This document shows, piece after piece, positions 8,379-17,679 of a stretch of DNA of 64,000 nt (position 1 is its first letter; the number at the start of each line of letters is the position of its first letter). The stretch is from the NCBI GenBank assembly GCA_964459305.1, contig CAYWNA010000039.1, positions 1-64,000 of the forward strand. Direction: 5' to 3'. The notes below the pieces were generated by a model that saw nothing but the letters and a program-made list of their open reading frames with translations, was not told the origin of the DNA and did not search any database. The position numbers and the translations under genes were made by a program. The stretch comes from CAYWNA01 sp964459305. Lineage in GTDB: Bacteria > Planctomycetota > Planctomycetia > Pirellulales > Pirellulaceae.

Positions 8379-9986
8379 TCACTCGCGTGTCGAGGCCACT
8401 TGATTCCACCAGACGGCAAGCCAATACGACTCTTGTCGCGTGCTTGCCACGTGCGGGCCCGTGGCCACAGCGAAGTCGAGATCGCCATCGTTGTCGAAAT
8501 CGGCCAGCTCAAGCGTGGCGTAGTAAGGGGAACCCTTTTCCAGCGTATGGCGGACAAACACCCCCGGTTCAGTCTGTTCCAGACACAGAATGGAACCCAG
8601 CGAGGTTGCCGCCACACTGGCAGGCTTGACGTCTGGAGGAAGCCAAGCTACGGCAACGATGTCTAGATCTCCGTCGAGGTCGATGTCGCCGGGCAATGCG
8701 CGGCATGCGCCCGGCATGTCCGTGAGCCGATGATAGGCGAATTCGAGACGGCCCCGATTCTCCAGCCACTGAACGCCGTGAGACGGATTGGCGTAGTTGT
8801 TGTCCCAAGCGTCGCCGTTGGTGTACAGCACGTCCATGTCGCCGTCCTGATCCAGGTCGACCAGTTCGATTCCGCTGGACCCAAACGTGAGATCCGGCCC
8901 TGCCCACAGGGTGTACTGATTGAACGGTGCGTCTCCCCGATTAATAAACACGTCCACGCACTCATACTCTTGGCTGACCAATGCTGCGAAATCCGGCCGG
9001 CCGTCATGGTTGAAGTCGTGCACCGGCACATGGATCGTGCCGGGGCGACGGTCGAGCTCGTCGCGCTCGAAGAGGGGACGCTCACCGGGCGCGGCAACGT
9101 TCCTAAGCAAAACGATGCCCCCCGCCCGGTACCAGCCGAATTCCGCCACGATCAGGTCGAGATCCCCGTCGGCATCAAAATCCGCGGGCCGCACATCGAC
9201 CGCCCGTGCCAGCCCCGAGGCCAACACAATCTCCTCAAAGGAGTCCTCCTCATCTTGACGTCGCAGCCAGACGACTCGGCCTCGGTGGTGATCGTAGGGA
9301 CGATAGCCGCCTTGGTCTGCCACCACCAAGTCGATCGCTTGGTCCCCGTCAAGATCGCACGGCTCGACATGGCAAGGGTTGTCTAGTTCTGCCAGCACCC
9401 GAAGACGGGGCCTTGGATCGCGCAGGTCGACAGCAGCCACATAGCCAATGCGCATATCGCATGCCAACAGGACGGAATCTTCATCCGGCCCGAGGCGCGT
9501 CCAACGCAAGTGCGAGATCTCCGGCAAAAACTCAGCGTTTCGGTCCAAAGGCAGTTTCTCCAAGGTGAACGAAGCATGCAGTTCCGTTTCGGCTTCCTCA
9601 GGTTCTGGAAACACCGGCTGCTCTGGTGCGCGAGATCGAAAATAGTCTATCGTCAAGTGCAGGGGCGGCGGATCCAGATCAGTGCGCCCCGATCGGGCAT
9701 AAAACTCATAGCCTTTCTTAACCCCGTAGTGCCACCTGTCACGAGGAAAGCTCTCGGCGCGCGGTGTGGCGTGACAATCGCCGCAAAACGCCACAATGCG
9801 CGACTCAGTGTCTCGGTCGAGCGTAAGCGGTAAGCGATTGTCATGAAGGAGGTGAAGATACCGGTCCCGTTTCGCACCATTGGACGACGCGCGCCAAACA
9901 ACGAAGATGGCAATCACAGAGGCCAAGAACCCGGCGATCCCGAGCGCACCCACTCGCAGCAATCGATGTTTCCGCTCGCCGACCAT
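8379..9986 (-). CDS. Membrane-anchored mono-heme cytochrome c with FG-GAP propeller
   Basis: A 535-residue protein with a membrane anchor at about residues 10-32, a single c-type heme site CGDCH (C68, C71, H72), and then six FG-GAP/VCBS units (CDLDGDQAIDLVVAD, DFDADGDLDLIVAEFG, DFNHDGRPDFAAL, DLDQDGDMDVLYTNGD, DIDLDGDLDIVAVAW, DFDNDGDLDFAVATG). It should lie outside the cytoplasmic membrane and may carry electrons. It heads a three-gene minus-strand run with the ASPIC and TPR proteins. The start at 9986 is chosen because the upstream frame has no coding character. A decayed partial copy of its 5' end and upstream region lies at 12701-12930. Confidence 0.85.
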   Translation of the reverse strand: MVGERKHRLLRVGALGIAGFLASVIAIFVVWRASSNGAKRDRYLHLLHDNRLPLTLDRDTESRIVAFCGDCHATPRAESFPRDRWHYGVKKGYEFYARSGRTDLDPPPLHLTIDYFRSRAPEQPVFPEPEEAETELHASFTLEKLPLDRNAEFLPEISHLRWTRLGPDEDSVLLACDMRIGYVAAVDLRDPRPRLRVLAELDNPCHVEPCDLDGDQAIDLVVADQGGYRPYDHHRGRVVWLRRQDEEDSFEEIVLASGLARAVDVRPADFDADGDLDLIVAEFGWYRAGGIVLLRNVAAPGERPLFERDELDRRPGTIHVPVHDFNHDGRPDFAALVSQEYECVDVFINRGDAPFNQYTLWAGPDLTFGSSGIELVDLDQDGDMDVLYTNGDAWDNNYANPSHGVQWLENRGRLEFAYHRLTDMPGACRALPGDIDLDGDLDIVAVAWLPPDVKPASVAATSLGSILCLEQTEPGVFVRHTLEKGSPYYATLELADFDNDGDLDFAVATGPHVASTRQESYWLAVWWNQVASTRE

Positions 9987-10537
9987 TGGCCATCGTAACT
10001 CTATTGATTCTCTCAGCAGTCCAACCTCAATCCTTGGTGGGCATCCTGCGACGTGACTATGGCCAAAAACAGACCCATATCGGGTCACTCTTGCCTCTGG
10101 CCTGCGCATGTCCGTTAGCCTAACTCGCGCGTGCAGAAAGTACAACGGGCGGACATGCACATCGCTTGCACTCCGCGAGAAGGGCCGGCAATTCCTGGTT
10201 CGGATTCAACCCATCGCCGTCAGTTGCAGAACGCCAAAACTCGCAGGCGAAGCCTCTTAGCGCTGGCACTCGAAGCCGAGGGCGAAGTCTCAGCCCTTGA
10301 TGCGGTCAAAGTTGGTCTTTGTGCCTTGAAGCCGAAACGGGATCCAGTCCATAACTGGTTGACGCAGGCTTCTCCTACGTTTAAGGTGCAAGGTGGACTG
10401 GACAGCCGTCGGCAAGTGGGCTCGGCTGTCCCGTTCGGGTCTGTGCTTCGGGACGTCCCGGCCTAGAAGCAGATCTTTTCCGAATCGGCCGGCTGCTGTG
10501 ACGGCTCATCAAATTCAGGCTCAGGACCCTATTGCAG
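9987..10537. other. Divergent intergenic region
   Basis: About 550 bases separate two divergent genes and should contain both promoters, but I cannot place -35/-10 pairs with confidence. Bases around 10113-10190 match 12848-12925, part of the decayed duplication described there. No small gene is supported. Confidence 0.5.
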
Positions 10538-12691
10538 ATGCCTGACCCATCTAACGGCAGAGCAAAGATTGCGCAGAAGCTAGCTCCCGGACGCGTGCCC
10601 ACCGTGCTGGCCGTGATGGTCCTCACGTTTCTTGTCTGCGCGGTCTTTTGGCCCATTCTGGGTTTCCAGTTCGTCGACTACGACGTGAATGACCAGTTGG
10701 TCAATAACTCCCACGTCCACGGTATTTCTCTGGAGAACATCAAATACATTCTCACCTCCAACTGCATTAACAGCTACTATCCCGTCCGCGCATTCACACT
10801 GGCGTTGGACTATCAGGTCTGGGGCCTGGAGCCCTCTGGATTCAAACTGACCAACGGGCTGATCCACTTGGCGAACGCGCTTTTGGTCTTCTGGCTGATC
10901 CTGCGGCTGTTTGGCCAACGGGACGCAGACTGCGGGGCGTCCGGGGAATGGTGGGATGTCTTCGCGGCGGCGTTTCTTGCTGCAGTTTTTGCCGTTCATC
11001 CGGTGGTCGTCGAGCCCGTGGCCTGGATCGCCGGACGAGAAGAGTTATTGATGACCCTAGGCGCAATGGGTTGTATGCACTTTCACCTCAGCGCTACGCG
11101 AGTTTCGCAACTCGGCGCCAATACCCGCAGAGCCCTGCACTATCATGTCGCCGCGACTTTGTGTTGTGCGGCGGCCTGCCTGAGCAATGCCGTCGGTGCG
11201 GTGGTCCCCGCGTTGATTACCGCATGGGATGTCCTCACGATGGCCAGACCCAGGCTGTCGAAGATTGTCCGGGGCACGGCGGCACTCTGGGCGTTAGGTA
11301 TTGCCACGATCGTGATCAAGAAGCTTGGCCCTGGCGGCGACGCCACACCGCTGGCCCCGATCTTCAGCGCCGAGTGGCTGATGTTGGCCCTCAGGACGTA
11401 CTGGATGAATCTGACGACACTCGTCTGGCCGACTCGGCTGGCGATCCTCTACGAATGGATCCGCCCGGAGAGCTTCCTGGAAAAGGAAGTCGTTCTAGGT
11501 GGCGTGGTGATCGGCCTGACGTGCCTTCTGATGTGGAAATCCAGAGGAAAGGCGTTGATCATCTTCGGTCTTCTCTGGTTTGTCCTGACTCTGGCACCCA
11601 CTTCCCAGGTGATACCCCACCACATCCCTCGGGCGGATCGGTTCCTTTATTTACCGTTTGTGGGTCTGGCGGTGGCCGCGGCGATGGCTGTAAGGCCACT
11701 GAGCCGTGCGGTGACGGGCCGCTTTGCCGTGGCCGGGCCGCTCGTGGCCGCCGGGGCGATACTTGGGGTGCTCACCATGCTCACCGCCAGACAGGTCCAG
11801 ACTTGGCGGAACACGACCACCATGTGGGAACACTGTGTCCGAGCAGCCCCCTTCAATCCGATGGCCCATGGGCTTTTGGCGGACGTTCTGCAAGAGGAAG
11901 GACGGCTCGACGAGGCCGCCCGGCACTACGTGATATCGGCCCAACAGGAGCTGATCATGTACCCCGAGAGAGCCTCAGCGCATTCAAACTGGGGGGAGCA
12001 TCTGCTGCATCAGGATAGGCTCGAAGAAGCGAAGGCTTACTTCGTCCGGGCGATTGAGATGCAGCCTGACCTTGCCAAAGCGCACTGCAATTTGGGCATT
12101 GTACTGTCGAGGCAAGACAAAACCCAAGAGGCTGAGAAGGCGTACCGCGAGGCACTACGACATGATCCCGATGTCGCTTTGGCGCACCTTCACTTGGGGA
12201 CGCTTTTGGCGGAGCTCGGTGCATTGGAGGCGGCTAAGAAGCATCTTTCCGAAGCGGTGCGTCTCGATCCCCACGACGCCTACACGCAATTCAACTTGGG
12301 AATTGCCTTCTGCAAAGAGCAGGAGTTTGGACAGGCCGCGATTTATCTCAACCGCGCGCTGAAAGAGGATCCTGCCTTCGTTCCCGCGCTGATGAGCCTG
12401 GCATTGCTTCGGGCAACCAGCAACGATGCCGCGCACCGCAATGGCCTCGAAGCCGTCGAACTTGCGGAGAGGGCATGCCAATTGACCGGATACGAACATC
12501 CGGAGGCCGTGCATACCTTGGCGGCGGCCTACGCCGAGGTCGGACGAATCCCCGACGCCGTTTCCGCCGCGAAGCACGGAATCCGTGTCGCTTTGGCCAG
12601 CGGAAACGGTGCTTTGGCCAATACCATCCGGCAATCGCTTGAACTCTACCGGCAGGATATGCCCCTCCGCTCGTACCATTCGTCCGACTAG
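10538..12691 (+). CDS. TMTC-like multipass membrane protein with TPR domain
   Basis: A 717-residue protein. The N-terminal two thirds holds roughly ten membrane segments with motifs of the TMTC/bacterial O-glycosyltransferase-like group: an acidic first loop (FVDYDVNDQ), SYYPVRAFTLALDY, LTNGLIHLANALLV, and HPVVVEPVAWIAGREELL. From about residue 430 come six or more TPRs. Proteins of this type are thought to transfer sugars from lipid carriers to exported proteins; activity here is inference. It is paralogous to the protein at 27096-29054 over its whole length. The ATG at 10538 is preferred over the in-frame TTG six bases upstream. The C-terminus closely resembles that of the heme/TolB/TPR protein at 17680. 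Confidence 0.85.
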   Translation: MPDPSNGRAKIAQKLAPGRVPTVLAVMVLTFLVCAVFWPILGFQFVDYDVNDQLVNNSHVHGISLENIKYILTSNCINSYYPVRAFTLALDYQVWGLEPSGFKLTNGLIHLANALLVFWLILRLFGQRDADCGASGEWWDVFAAAFLAAVFAVHPVVVEPVAWIAGREELLMTLGAMGCMHFHLSATRVSQLGANTRRALHYHVAATLCCAAACLSNAVGAVVPALITAWDVLTMARPRLSKIVRGTAALWALGIATIVIKKLGPGGDATPLAPIFSAEWLMLALRTYWMNLTTLVWPTRLAILYEWIRPESFLEKEVVLGGVVIGLTCLLMWKSRGKALIIFGLLWFVLTLAPTSQVIPHHIPRADRFLYLPFVGLAVAAAMAVRPLSRAVTGRFAVAGPLVAAGAILGVLTMLTARQVQTWRNTTTMWEHCVRAAPFNPMAHGLLADVLQEEGRLDEAARHYVISAQQELIMYPERASAHSNWGEHLLHQDRLEEAKAYFVRAIEMQPDLAKAHCNLGIVLSRQDKTQEAEKAYREALRHDPDVALAHLHLGTLLAELGALEAAKKHLSEAVRLDPHDAYTQFNLGIAFCKEQEFGQAAIYLNRALKEDPAFVPALMSLALLRATSNDAAHRNGLEAVELAERACQLTGYEHPEAVHTLAAAYAEVGRIPDAVSAAKHGIRVALASGNGALANTIRQSLELYRQDMPLRSYHSSD

Positions 12692-12700
12692 CGCATCTGA

Positions 12701-12930
12701 AGGCCATCGTCAAATACGAGGGCAGCGGATCTAGATCATCGCGCCACGATCGGGTGATAAACTCATCGCGTTTTTTGACTCTGTAATGTCTTCTATAACG
12801 CGACCGGCCAGGATTGGCACATTCTCTCCTTCCCCGACCAGGAGCAGTATAGGCTAGCTTGTGAGTGCGGAAGGCACGACACGCGGAACGTGCACGTCGC
12901 TCGCATGCACTCCGCAGGCGGCCACCCTCG
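12701..12930 (-). pseudogene. Decayed partial copy of the heme/FG-GAP gene and its upstream region
   Basis: The stretch at 12701-12790 reads on the minus strand RHYRVKKRDEFITRSW then DDLDPLPSYLTMAF, matching WHYGVKKGYEFYARSG then DLDPPPLHLTIDYF of the gene at 8379-9986. Bases 12848-12925 match the DNA just upstream of that gene (10113-10190). The heme site and membrane anchor are missing between them. Order and orientation are kept, so this is a direct duplicate with an internal deletion, lying on the other side of the TMTC gene. Confidence 0.8.
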
Positions 12931-13082
12931 TGAGTGGGAATAGCCGGCCTGCTCACCGTCAAGCGGACGCTGCGGCTTGGCCTGTCAGCGCTGATTTTCT
13001 ACCCGATGGCTCTTGCAGCAAACGGCCGTTGATTGACAAACGAAGCTGTGATTTGTGGATTCGCTGCGTTAGAATGGGCAGC

Positions 13083-13178
13083 GATTCAGACGTAAGCGAG
13101 TTGTACGCGGTGGGCGGATCGAGGTTACGTCCAGGAATTTAGAGCCGACGCGTAGCTTTGCCCCGTTACGTCTGAATC
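13083..13178. repeat. Inverted repeat with 13-bp perfect arms
   Basis: GATTCAGACGTAA (13083-13095) and TTACGTCTGAATC (13166-13178) flank 70 bases in the gap before the di-heme gene. The spacing is long for a terminator. It could be a cruciform or a remnant of a mobile palindrome. I see nothing else in 12931-13298. Confidence 0.5.
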
Positions 13179-13298
13179 CCTGTTAGGCACTCGGGGCGCC
13201 GTGCCACAGGCAGAGAAACGCTCTCAAAACCGTGTGCCGTGGATTCAACGAGAGCTCCGTTTTTGAACTTCACGCGTATTGTACGGGACCATGGAACC

Positions 13299-15281
13299 AT
13301 GTCGCGGCCAGAGCAGTCTTCGCAGATGACAGAGCCTGATGCTTCCTGGCGACGTGTTGTGATTCCCGGAGTCGCCGTCCTAACGGTCGTTGCGCTGTTG
13401 TTCTTCGGCGGCGGGATCTTGGCCTGGTGGGCTCGGCAGATGGGCGCTCGCCGGATGAACGTCGGAGCGGTCAGCGCTGCGGAACACTGGCTTGCGTGGT
13501 CCGTCTGGTTCGATCCCAGCGACGGCGAAACGGACTTGATGCAGGCAGCTTGTTTTCGCCGCCTGAGACAGGAGCGCCGCTTTGGCAAGGCTCTGGAATC
13601 GGCCGAGCGAAAGGGGGCGTCTCCCATGCGGATCAAGCAGGAAGTCGAACTGGGGCTGATCGAGTCGGGTGCATTGCACGAGGGGGTTGAGGATCGGCTG
13701 ATCGCGTTGGTCGAAGGTGGTGTATCGCCGCACGACGCCGCTACGGCTGTTGTGTACGGCTTTATCGCCCGAGAGAAACCCGATAGGGCCAAAAAAATTC
13801 TCGACGCCTGGGCGGCAGATTTCCCCGAAGAACCGCGCGTCGCCTACATGCGAGGAGTCTACTGGCGGTCGTTGGGTGGTCAAAGGGCACGAGCCCAAGC
13901 GGAATTCGAAAATGCCTTGGCCAGGGAGCCTCGCCATGAGTTGGCGCGCGCCGCTCTTGCCAACTTATTTGAGAAAAGCGATCGGCTCGATCTGGCGCTC
14001 CGGCAATACGTCCAATTGGCGACGCACTGCCCCGAAAGCGAGACTGCGACGTTGGGCCTGGCAAGAGTGCTGCGAAAACTGGGGCGCGCCAAGGAGGCAC
14101 GAACCCTGTTAGAGTCGCCGGCCTTGGAGCGCGAGGTGACTTCCGGTGTTCCGATCGAGGTGGCCAAGGGCGAGTTTGAGTCCGGCAACTACGAGGAAGC
14201 CCAACGGCGGTTCGAGCAAGCGGATCTTGATCAGGCACACTACACCGAAACGTTGCTCGACGCGGCGAGCACGTTTGCCCTCGCGGGAAACACGATCCGC
14301 GCCGAGCGGCTCTTCGCCCGTATTGATGCCGTGAGTGGCCGCTCCCGAAGGCTCGACGAATTACGGGTCCGGCTGGCCATCGACCCCAACGACAGGAAGG
14401 CCGCTGACGAGTTGCAGCGTTCATCCGCGCCGTCAGCCACTTCATCCCCAGACGTGGGCGAATCCGCGGCGGAACAAGCCGGAGACCGGCACGAGAGCCC
14501 CGCGACGTCTGCTCCAGAGTTGTACGCGCTGCATTGCAGTGCATGTCACGGAGCCAACGGCGACGGCGCGGGTCGCGCCGCGCGGCATCTGTTCCCCAGG
14601 CCGCTTGACTTTCGTTCTGACCGATTCCGACTGGTCAGCACGCGCAACAATGTTCCCACACCACAGGACCTTGACGTAGTCATAAGGCAAGGAATGCCCG
14701 GAACGTCCATGCAGTCTTTCGAGAACCTGAGCGAAATCCAGCGGAAGTTGCTGGCCCAGGAAGTGCTGCGACTGTATCGCGACGGGTTTCAAGAACGGTT
14801 CGTCAACATGCTCAGGGACCAAGGAGAAGGAATCGACGAAGACGAGGTCCGCCAAGTGATCGAAGAGTGCACGACTCCTGGAGATGCCGTGTACGCCCCG
14901 CCCATTGGCCCCGCCGACTCGCAGGCAATCGCAAGAGGCAGACAGACGTACCTGGCGCTCGGCTGCCACCACTGCCACGTCGACAATGGCACGGGCTCCA
15001 CCGACATTTCCCTCTTCGACGACAGCGGGCGGCCGACCCAACCTCGTGATTTGGTCTACGAGTCGTTCAAAGGCGGACAGGAAGCTGAGTCGATCTACCT
15101 ACGCATCTCTGTGGGAATGCCGGGCACTCCCCACCCTGCCTGCCCAACAGTCACCGAGGAGGAGTTGATCGACCTGGTTCACTATTGTCGATCCCTTTCG
15201 CGAGAGCCGAAGCGGGCGCTGACCAACCACGAGCGAGCCCTTCAAGCCACCCGCCGACCCTACCACACTCTGGCGCCGTGA
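13299..15281 (+). CDS. Membrane-anchored TPR protein with two cytochrome c domains
   Basis: A 660-residue protein with one membrane segment at about residues 22-46, a periplasmic TPR region (about 60-370), and two C-terminal cytochrome c domains. Heme sites are CSACH (C413, C416, H417) and CHHCH (C556, C559, H560). The sequence GMPGTSM after the first is a candidate axial Met ligand, and GMPGTPHPACP follows the second. The first domain resembles the cytochrome modules of multi-protein respiratory complexes (HCSACHGANGDGAG). It probably moves electrons between membrane and periplasmic partners recruited by the TPRs. The ATG at 13299 is the most likely start; an upstream GTG (13239) and a downstream ATG (13326) are possible. 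Confidence 0.85.
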   Translation: MSRPEQSSQMTEPDASWRRVVIPGVAVLTVVALLFFGGGILAWWARQMGARRMNVGAVSAAEHWLAWSVWFDPSDGETDLMQAACFRRLRQERRFGKALESAERKGASPMRIKQEVELGLIESGALHEGVEDRLIALVEGGVSPHDAATAVVYGFIAREKPDRAKKILDAWAADFPEEPRVAYMRGVYWRSLGGQRARAQAEFENALAREPRHELARAALANLFEKSDRLDLALRQYVQLATHCPESETATLGLARVLRKLGRAKEARTLLESPALEREVTSGVPIEVAKGEFESGNYEEAQRRFEQADLDQAHYTETLLDAASTFALAGNTIRAERLFARIDAVSGRSRRLDELRVRLAIDPNDRKAADELQRSSAPSATSSPDVGESAAEQAGDRHESPATSAPELYALHCSACHGANGDGAGRAARHLFPRPLDFRSDRFRLVSTRNNVPTPQDLDVVIRQGMPGTSMQSFENLSEIQRKLLAQEVLRLYRDGFQERFVNMLRDQGEGIDEDEVRQVIEECTTPGDAVYAPPIGPADSQAIARGRQTYLALGCHHCHVDNGTGSTDISLFDDSGRPTQPRDLVYESFKGGQEAESIYLRISVGMPGTPHPACPTVTEEELIDLVHYCRSLSREPKRALTNHERALQATRRPYHTLAP

Positions 15282-15299
15282 ATCCAGATGGTAGTTCAA

Positions 15300-15447
15300 C
15301 GTCAGCCGCGGCCGGGACTCGACGTTGGTAGTTGACCAGTCGACGGCGAAGCTTAGGGATCAGATCGGGGCGGCGGACGCCTTGCGCCAATTTGAGGGCC
15401 TCAACTACCGTGGCTGTCGCTTCTTCGAAACGCCCCGCCGTGCACAT
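15300..15447 (-). pseudogene. Remnant of a TPR protein C-terminus
   Basis: On the minus strand about 45 codons read GRFEEATATVVEALKLAQ and then DLIPKLRRRLVNYQ. They match the final TPR of the proteins at 10538 (GRIPDAVSAAKHGIRVAL) and 17680 (GRFSDAISTAELAVRLAR, then AIQKPLELYKQ). No matching upstream codons remain before 15447. It is a broken duplicate rather than a gene. The surrounding 15282-15597 holds nothing else that I recognise. Confidence 0.65.
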
Positions 15448-15597
15448 CTGGCAGCTATAATTGGGAGGGTGGCGCGGAGGTCCACAAGGCCAAGTGCTCC
15501 CCCCCGTGATTTAACACATGGGCACGGGCCTGCGACGCTGCCCTGTGTGACCGGACACACACCAGCCGCCGGCGTCTTTTCGGCTATCTTGTGGCCC

Positions 15598-16095
15598 CTA
15601 ACCTTCGAGGGTGAAGTCGAAAGTGCCGCCGCCCTCTCCGACGGTGGCGTTCAACTCGGATGTGCCTGGGTCGGCGTATTTCTCGGGGAGGACGTTCTTG
15701 GGCTCAGACTCCTCTTCTCCCTCTTCTCCCACCCCCGCGGCATCAGGGATACCGCCCGGCTCCTCTGGTTCGGCCCCAGCGCCTCCGGCAGCCTCGTCCG
15801 CCCCGCCCTCATACCTGACGATCTTCACGCCATACTGGCCTGCAACGGCGCCGTCACCACTCGCGAAAGTGGTCAAGCTGTACTTGCCAGACGCGTCTGT
15901 CACGCCGTTCGCGCTGTGGCCCCCGCCCGCTGGAACGAACGTGACGGTTGCTCCGTCGACTGGATTCCCGTCGTGGGTGACCGTCCCGGTCACCGGGTGC
16001 GTCGCCGGTCGGTTGGAGGCTTGCTGACAACCGAGGCTCAAGGCAATGCCGATCGTAAGCAACATAAACGACCCATTGAAGGTTTTCCTTTTCAT
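15598..16095 (-). CDS. Small lipoprotein with carboxypeptidase-regulatory-like beta-sandwich
   Basis: A 165-residue lipoprotein. The N-terminus MKRKTFNGSFMLLTIGIALS ends in a lipobox LSLGC, so the mature protein starts at that Cys. Residues about 32-85 (HPVTGTVTHDGNPVDGATVTF, with a later DASGKYSLTTF) are typical of the transthyretin-like carboxypeptidase regulatory domain common beside DUF1559 genes in planctomycetes. An acidic Gly/Glu-rich segment follows, then NATVGEGGGTFDFTLEG. AGGAG stands 6 bases before the ATG. The gene is cotranscribed with the DUF1559 gene upstream (108-base gap). Its role is probably structural, at the cell surface. Confidence 0.85.
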   Translation of the reverse strand: MKRKTFNGSFMLLTIGIALSLGCQQASNRPATHPVTGTVTHDGNPVDGATVTFVPAGGGHSANGVTDASGKYSLTTFASGDGAVAGQYGVKIVRYEGGADEAAGGAGAEPEEPGGIPDAAGVGEEGEEESEPKNVLPEKYADPGTSELNATVGEGGGTFDFTLEG

Positions 16096-16203
16096 CGTTG
16101 CTCCTGTTTTGAAAAAGGATCGTTCGAATTGTTTCATTGCCGAACGGGAAAAGGACGACACCTGGTTGCCGCTCTTCCCAGCGGCGGGTTTCCACACATC
16201 AGG

Positions 16204-17298
16204 TTATTGGATGTCCCGCGCTTCTTTCCCTGCTTTGGACCCCAACGCTCCCCAGACGCCGTAACGGCTCTCGCCAACGTTCGGTTGGCGAACGGACAGG
16301 TTGCCGGTATCGATATCATTGCTAATGAATCGAGTCGATCCGTCGGCCAGCACCAGGTTTACACCACCTGGATGGTGACTGGTGGGCGGAAGCACCGCGT
16401 CGGAATGACTGGTCCAGTTTCCTCCTTCGTAGCAAGAGGGGGCATTGGGGGGCAATACCGTGTTGAAGCCCACAACTGATGTCCATCCGTATGACCATTT
16501 GTAGCCAGACCAGGAGTGGCATTGTGTGCCACCCACAAAGTACCTGCCGTCGGTCCGGAGCAAACAGCTTCCGGGGTTGTTAATGAGGCCGGCACCAACG
16601 CGAGCCGCTCCCAACCTGTGGTCCACTTGTTGCGCCTGAACAGTGCCCGGGCCACTCCCCCCCCCACACGGGTTTCCTTCGTGGCTCAGGCGTTCGCTCA
16701 TCATCGCCGTGTTGCTGGTTCCGTCCGTGATGTCTTTGAACTGGTAAGTTCTTCGACGGGCGAACATGCCACGGGGCGTTTGATCAGATATGATACTATT
16801 GACTTGGTCCCCAACGCAGAACCCGTAGGTGCAGGAATCCGTCCCGTTGTTTACCCCATCGTCAGACGGGCATCGTAGCGAATCAGGTGCTTGTTGCCAA
16901 ACGTTGGTCCAAGTCCTCCATCCATCCGGCCCCTCGGGCGCGACAACCGTGCCCCCGCTAGGGTGAGGTTGCCTGCCGCCCGACTTGATCTGCTCCCACA
17001 GGGGCCCTTCCTCCATGAACTGAAGCAACGAGACATACCCGCTCCTGGTATAACAATTGCCGCTCCAGCCACAACGCCCCGTTCCGCCACAACGGTAGAC
17101 CAACGAACGATAGGTGTCGTGATAGTTGTGGTGCGCCGTACCGAGCTGTTTCAGGTTGTTAATACACTCCGTGCGACGGGCAGCTTCTCGAGCCGCCTGG
17201 ATGGCCGGTAACAACAACGCAACCAGGATGCCGATAATCGCGATGACCACAAGCAGTTCGACCAACGTAAAACCGAACTTTCGCAGACGAATGATCAT
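16204..17298 (-). CDS. DUF1559 pseudopilin-like protein (H-X9-DG family)
   Basis: A 364-residue protein with a type IV pilin-like N-terminus: a short basic leader then FTLVELLVVIAIIGILVALL, cleaved after Gly9 by prepilin peptidase in related proteins. The signature CINNLKQLGTAHHNYHDTY follows. The C-terminal H-X9-DG motif is at HHPGGVNLVLADGSTRF. An AAGGAG site stands 9 bases before the ATG. Such proteins are exported by type II secretion/type IV pilus machinery and may form fibres; individual functions are unknown. It shares an operon with the small lipoprotein and is divergent from the gene at 17680. Confidence 0.95.
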   Translation of the reverse strand: MIIRLRKFGFTLVELLVVIAIIGILVALLLPAIQAAREAARRTECINNLKQLGTAHHNYHDTYRSLVYRCGGTGRCGWSGNCYTRSGYVSLLQFMEEGPLWEQIKSGGRQPHPSGGTVVAPEGPDGWRTWTNVWQQAPDSLRCPSDDGVNNGTDSCTYGFCVGDQVNSIISDQTPRGMFARRRTYQFKDITDGTSNTAMMSERLSHEGNPCGGGSGPGTVQAQQVDHRLGAARVGAGLINNPGSCLLRTDGRYFVGGTQCHSWSGYKWSYGWTSVVGFNTVLPPNAPSCYEGGNWTSHSDAVLPPTSHHPGGVNLVLADGSTRFISNDIDTGNLSVRQPNVGESRYGVWGALGSKAGKEARDIQ

Positions 17299-17360
17299 GA
17301 CTCGTAGACTCCTTAGTTAGATGGCAAGGATACAGGACAAGCTCTACGAAACAGCATAAA

Positions 17361-17410
17361 CAGACTACGGACACAGATACAGACTACGGACACAGATACA
17401 GACTACGGAC
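17361..17410. repeat. Tandem 19-bp repeat, 2.6 copies
   Basis: The unit CAGACTACGGACACAGATA repeats at 17361-17379 and 17380-17398, with a partial third copy to 17410. It lies in the 381-base divergent region between the DUF1559 gene and the heme/TolB/TPR gene, in the likely 5' leader or promoter of the DUF1559 gene. It could bind a regulator or be a replication-slippage product. Confidence 0.9.
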
Positions 17411-17679
17411 CAAGTTAGCATAATTACGTTCGGATACAATCATTTGTTCAGAAAACGCGATGTTTTTTACAGGACTTTGGAACGGACGCACAACTCTGGT
17501 GCGTCCATGTTCGCAGTGCCACCTTCGGCTGAAATATTTCCTAGTCCAAATGCGTGCCACCTAAAGGTTGTGCGGCTGACATGCCAACCTCGAAACGCAG
17601 CCGGTTGCGGCATTGTCTGCTGCTAGAGAATAATGGAATCGTGCGTTCGTCTGAGTGTTTCGTGTTGTAGGAGACCCTT

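Noticed and set aside
7175..8629. A long plus-strand frame (484 codons) opposite the ASPIC/FG-GAP gene.
   Set aside because: It is a shadow of the Asp/Gly-rich repeat coding on the minus strand, where domains and signal peptide are clear.
13083..13178. A tRNA or other structured RNA suggested by the inverted repeat.
   Set aside because: No cloverleaf, T-loop or anticodon arm can be drawn; only the outer 13-bp arms pair.
15325..16479. A 384-codon plus-strand frame opposite the lipoprotein and DUF1559 genes.
   Set aside because: The minus-strand genes have ribosome sites, signal sequences and family motifs; this frame has none.
17361..17410. A possible CRISPR-like array.
   Set aside because: The repeats are directly adjacent with no spacers and no cas genes occur in the window.
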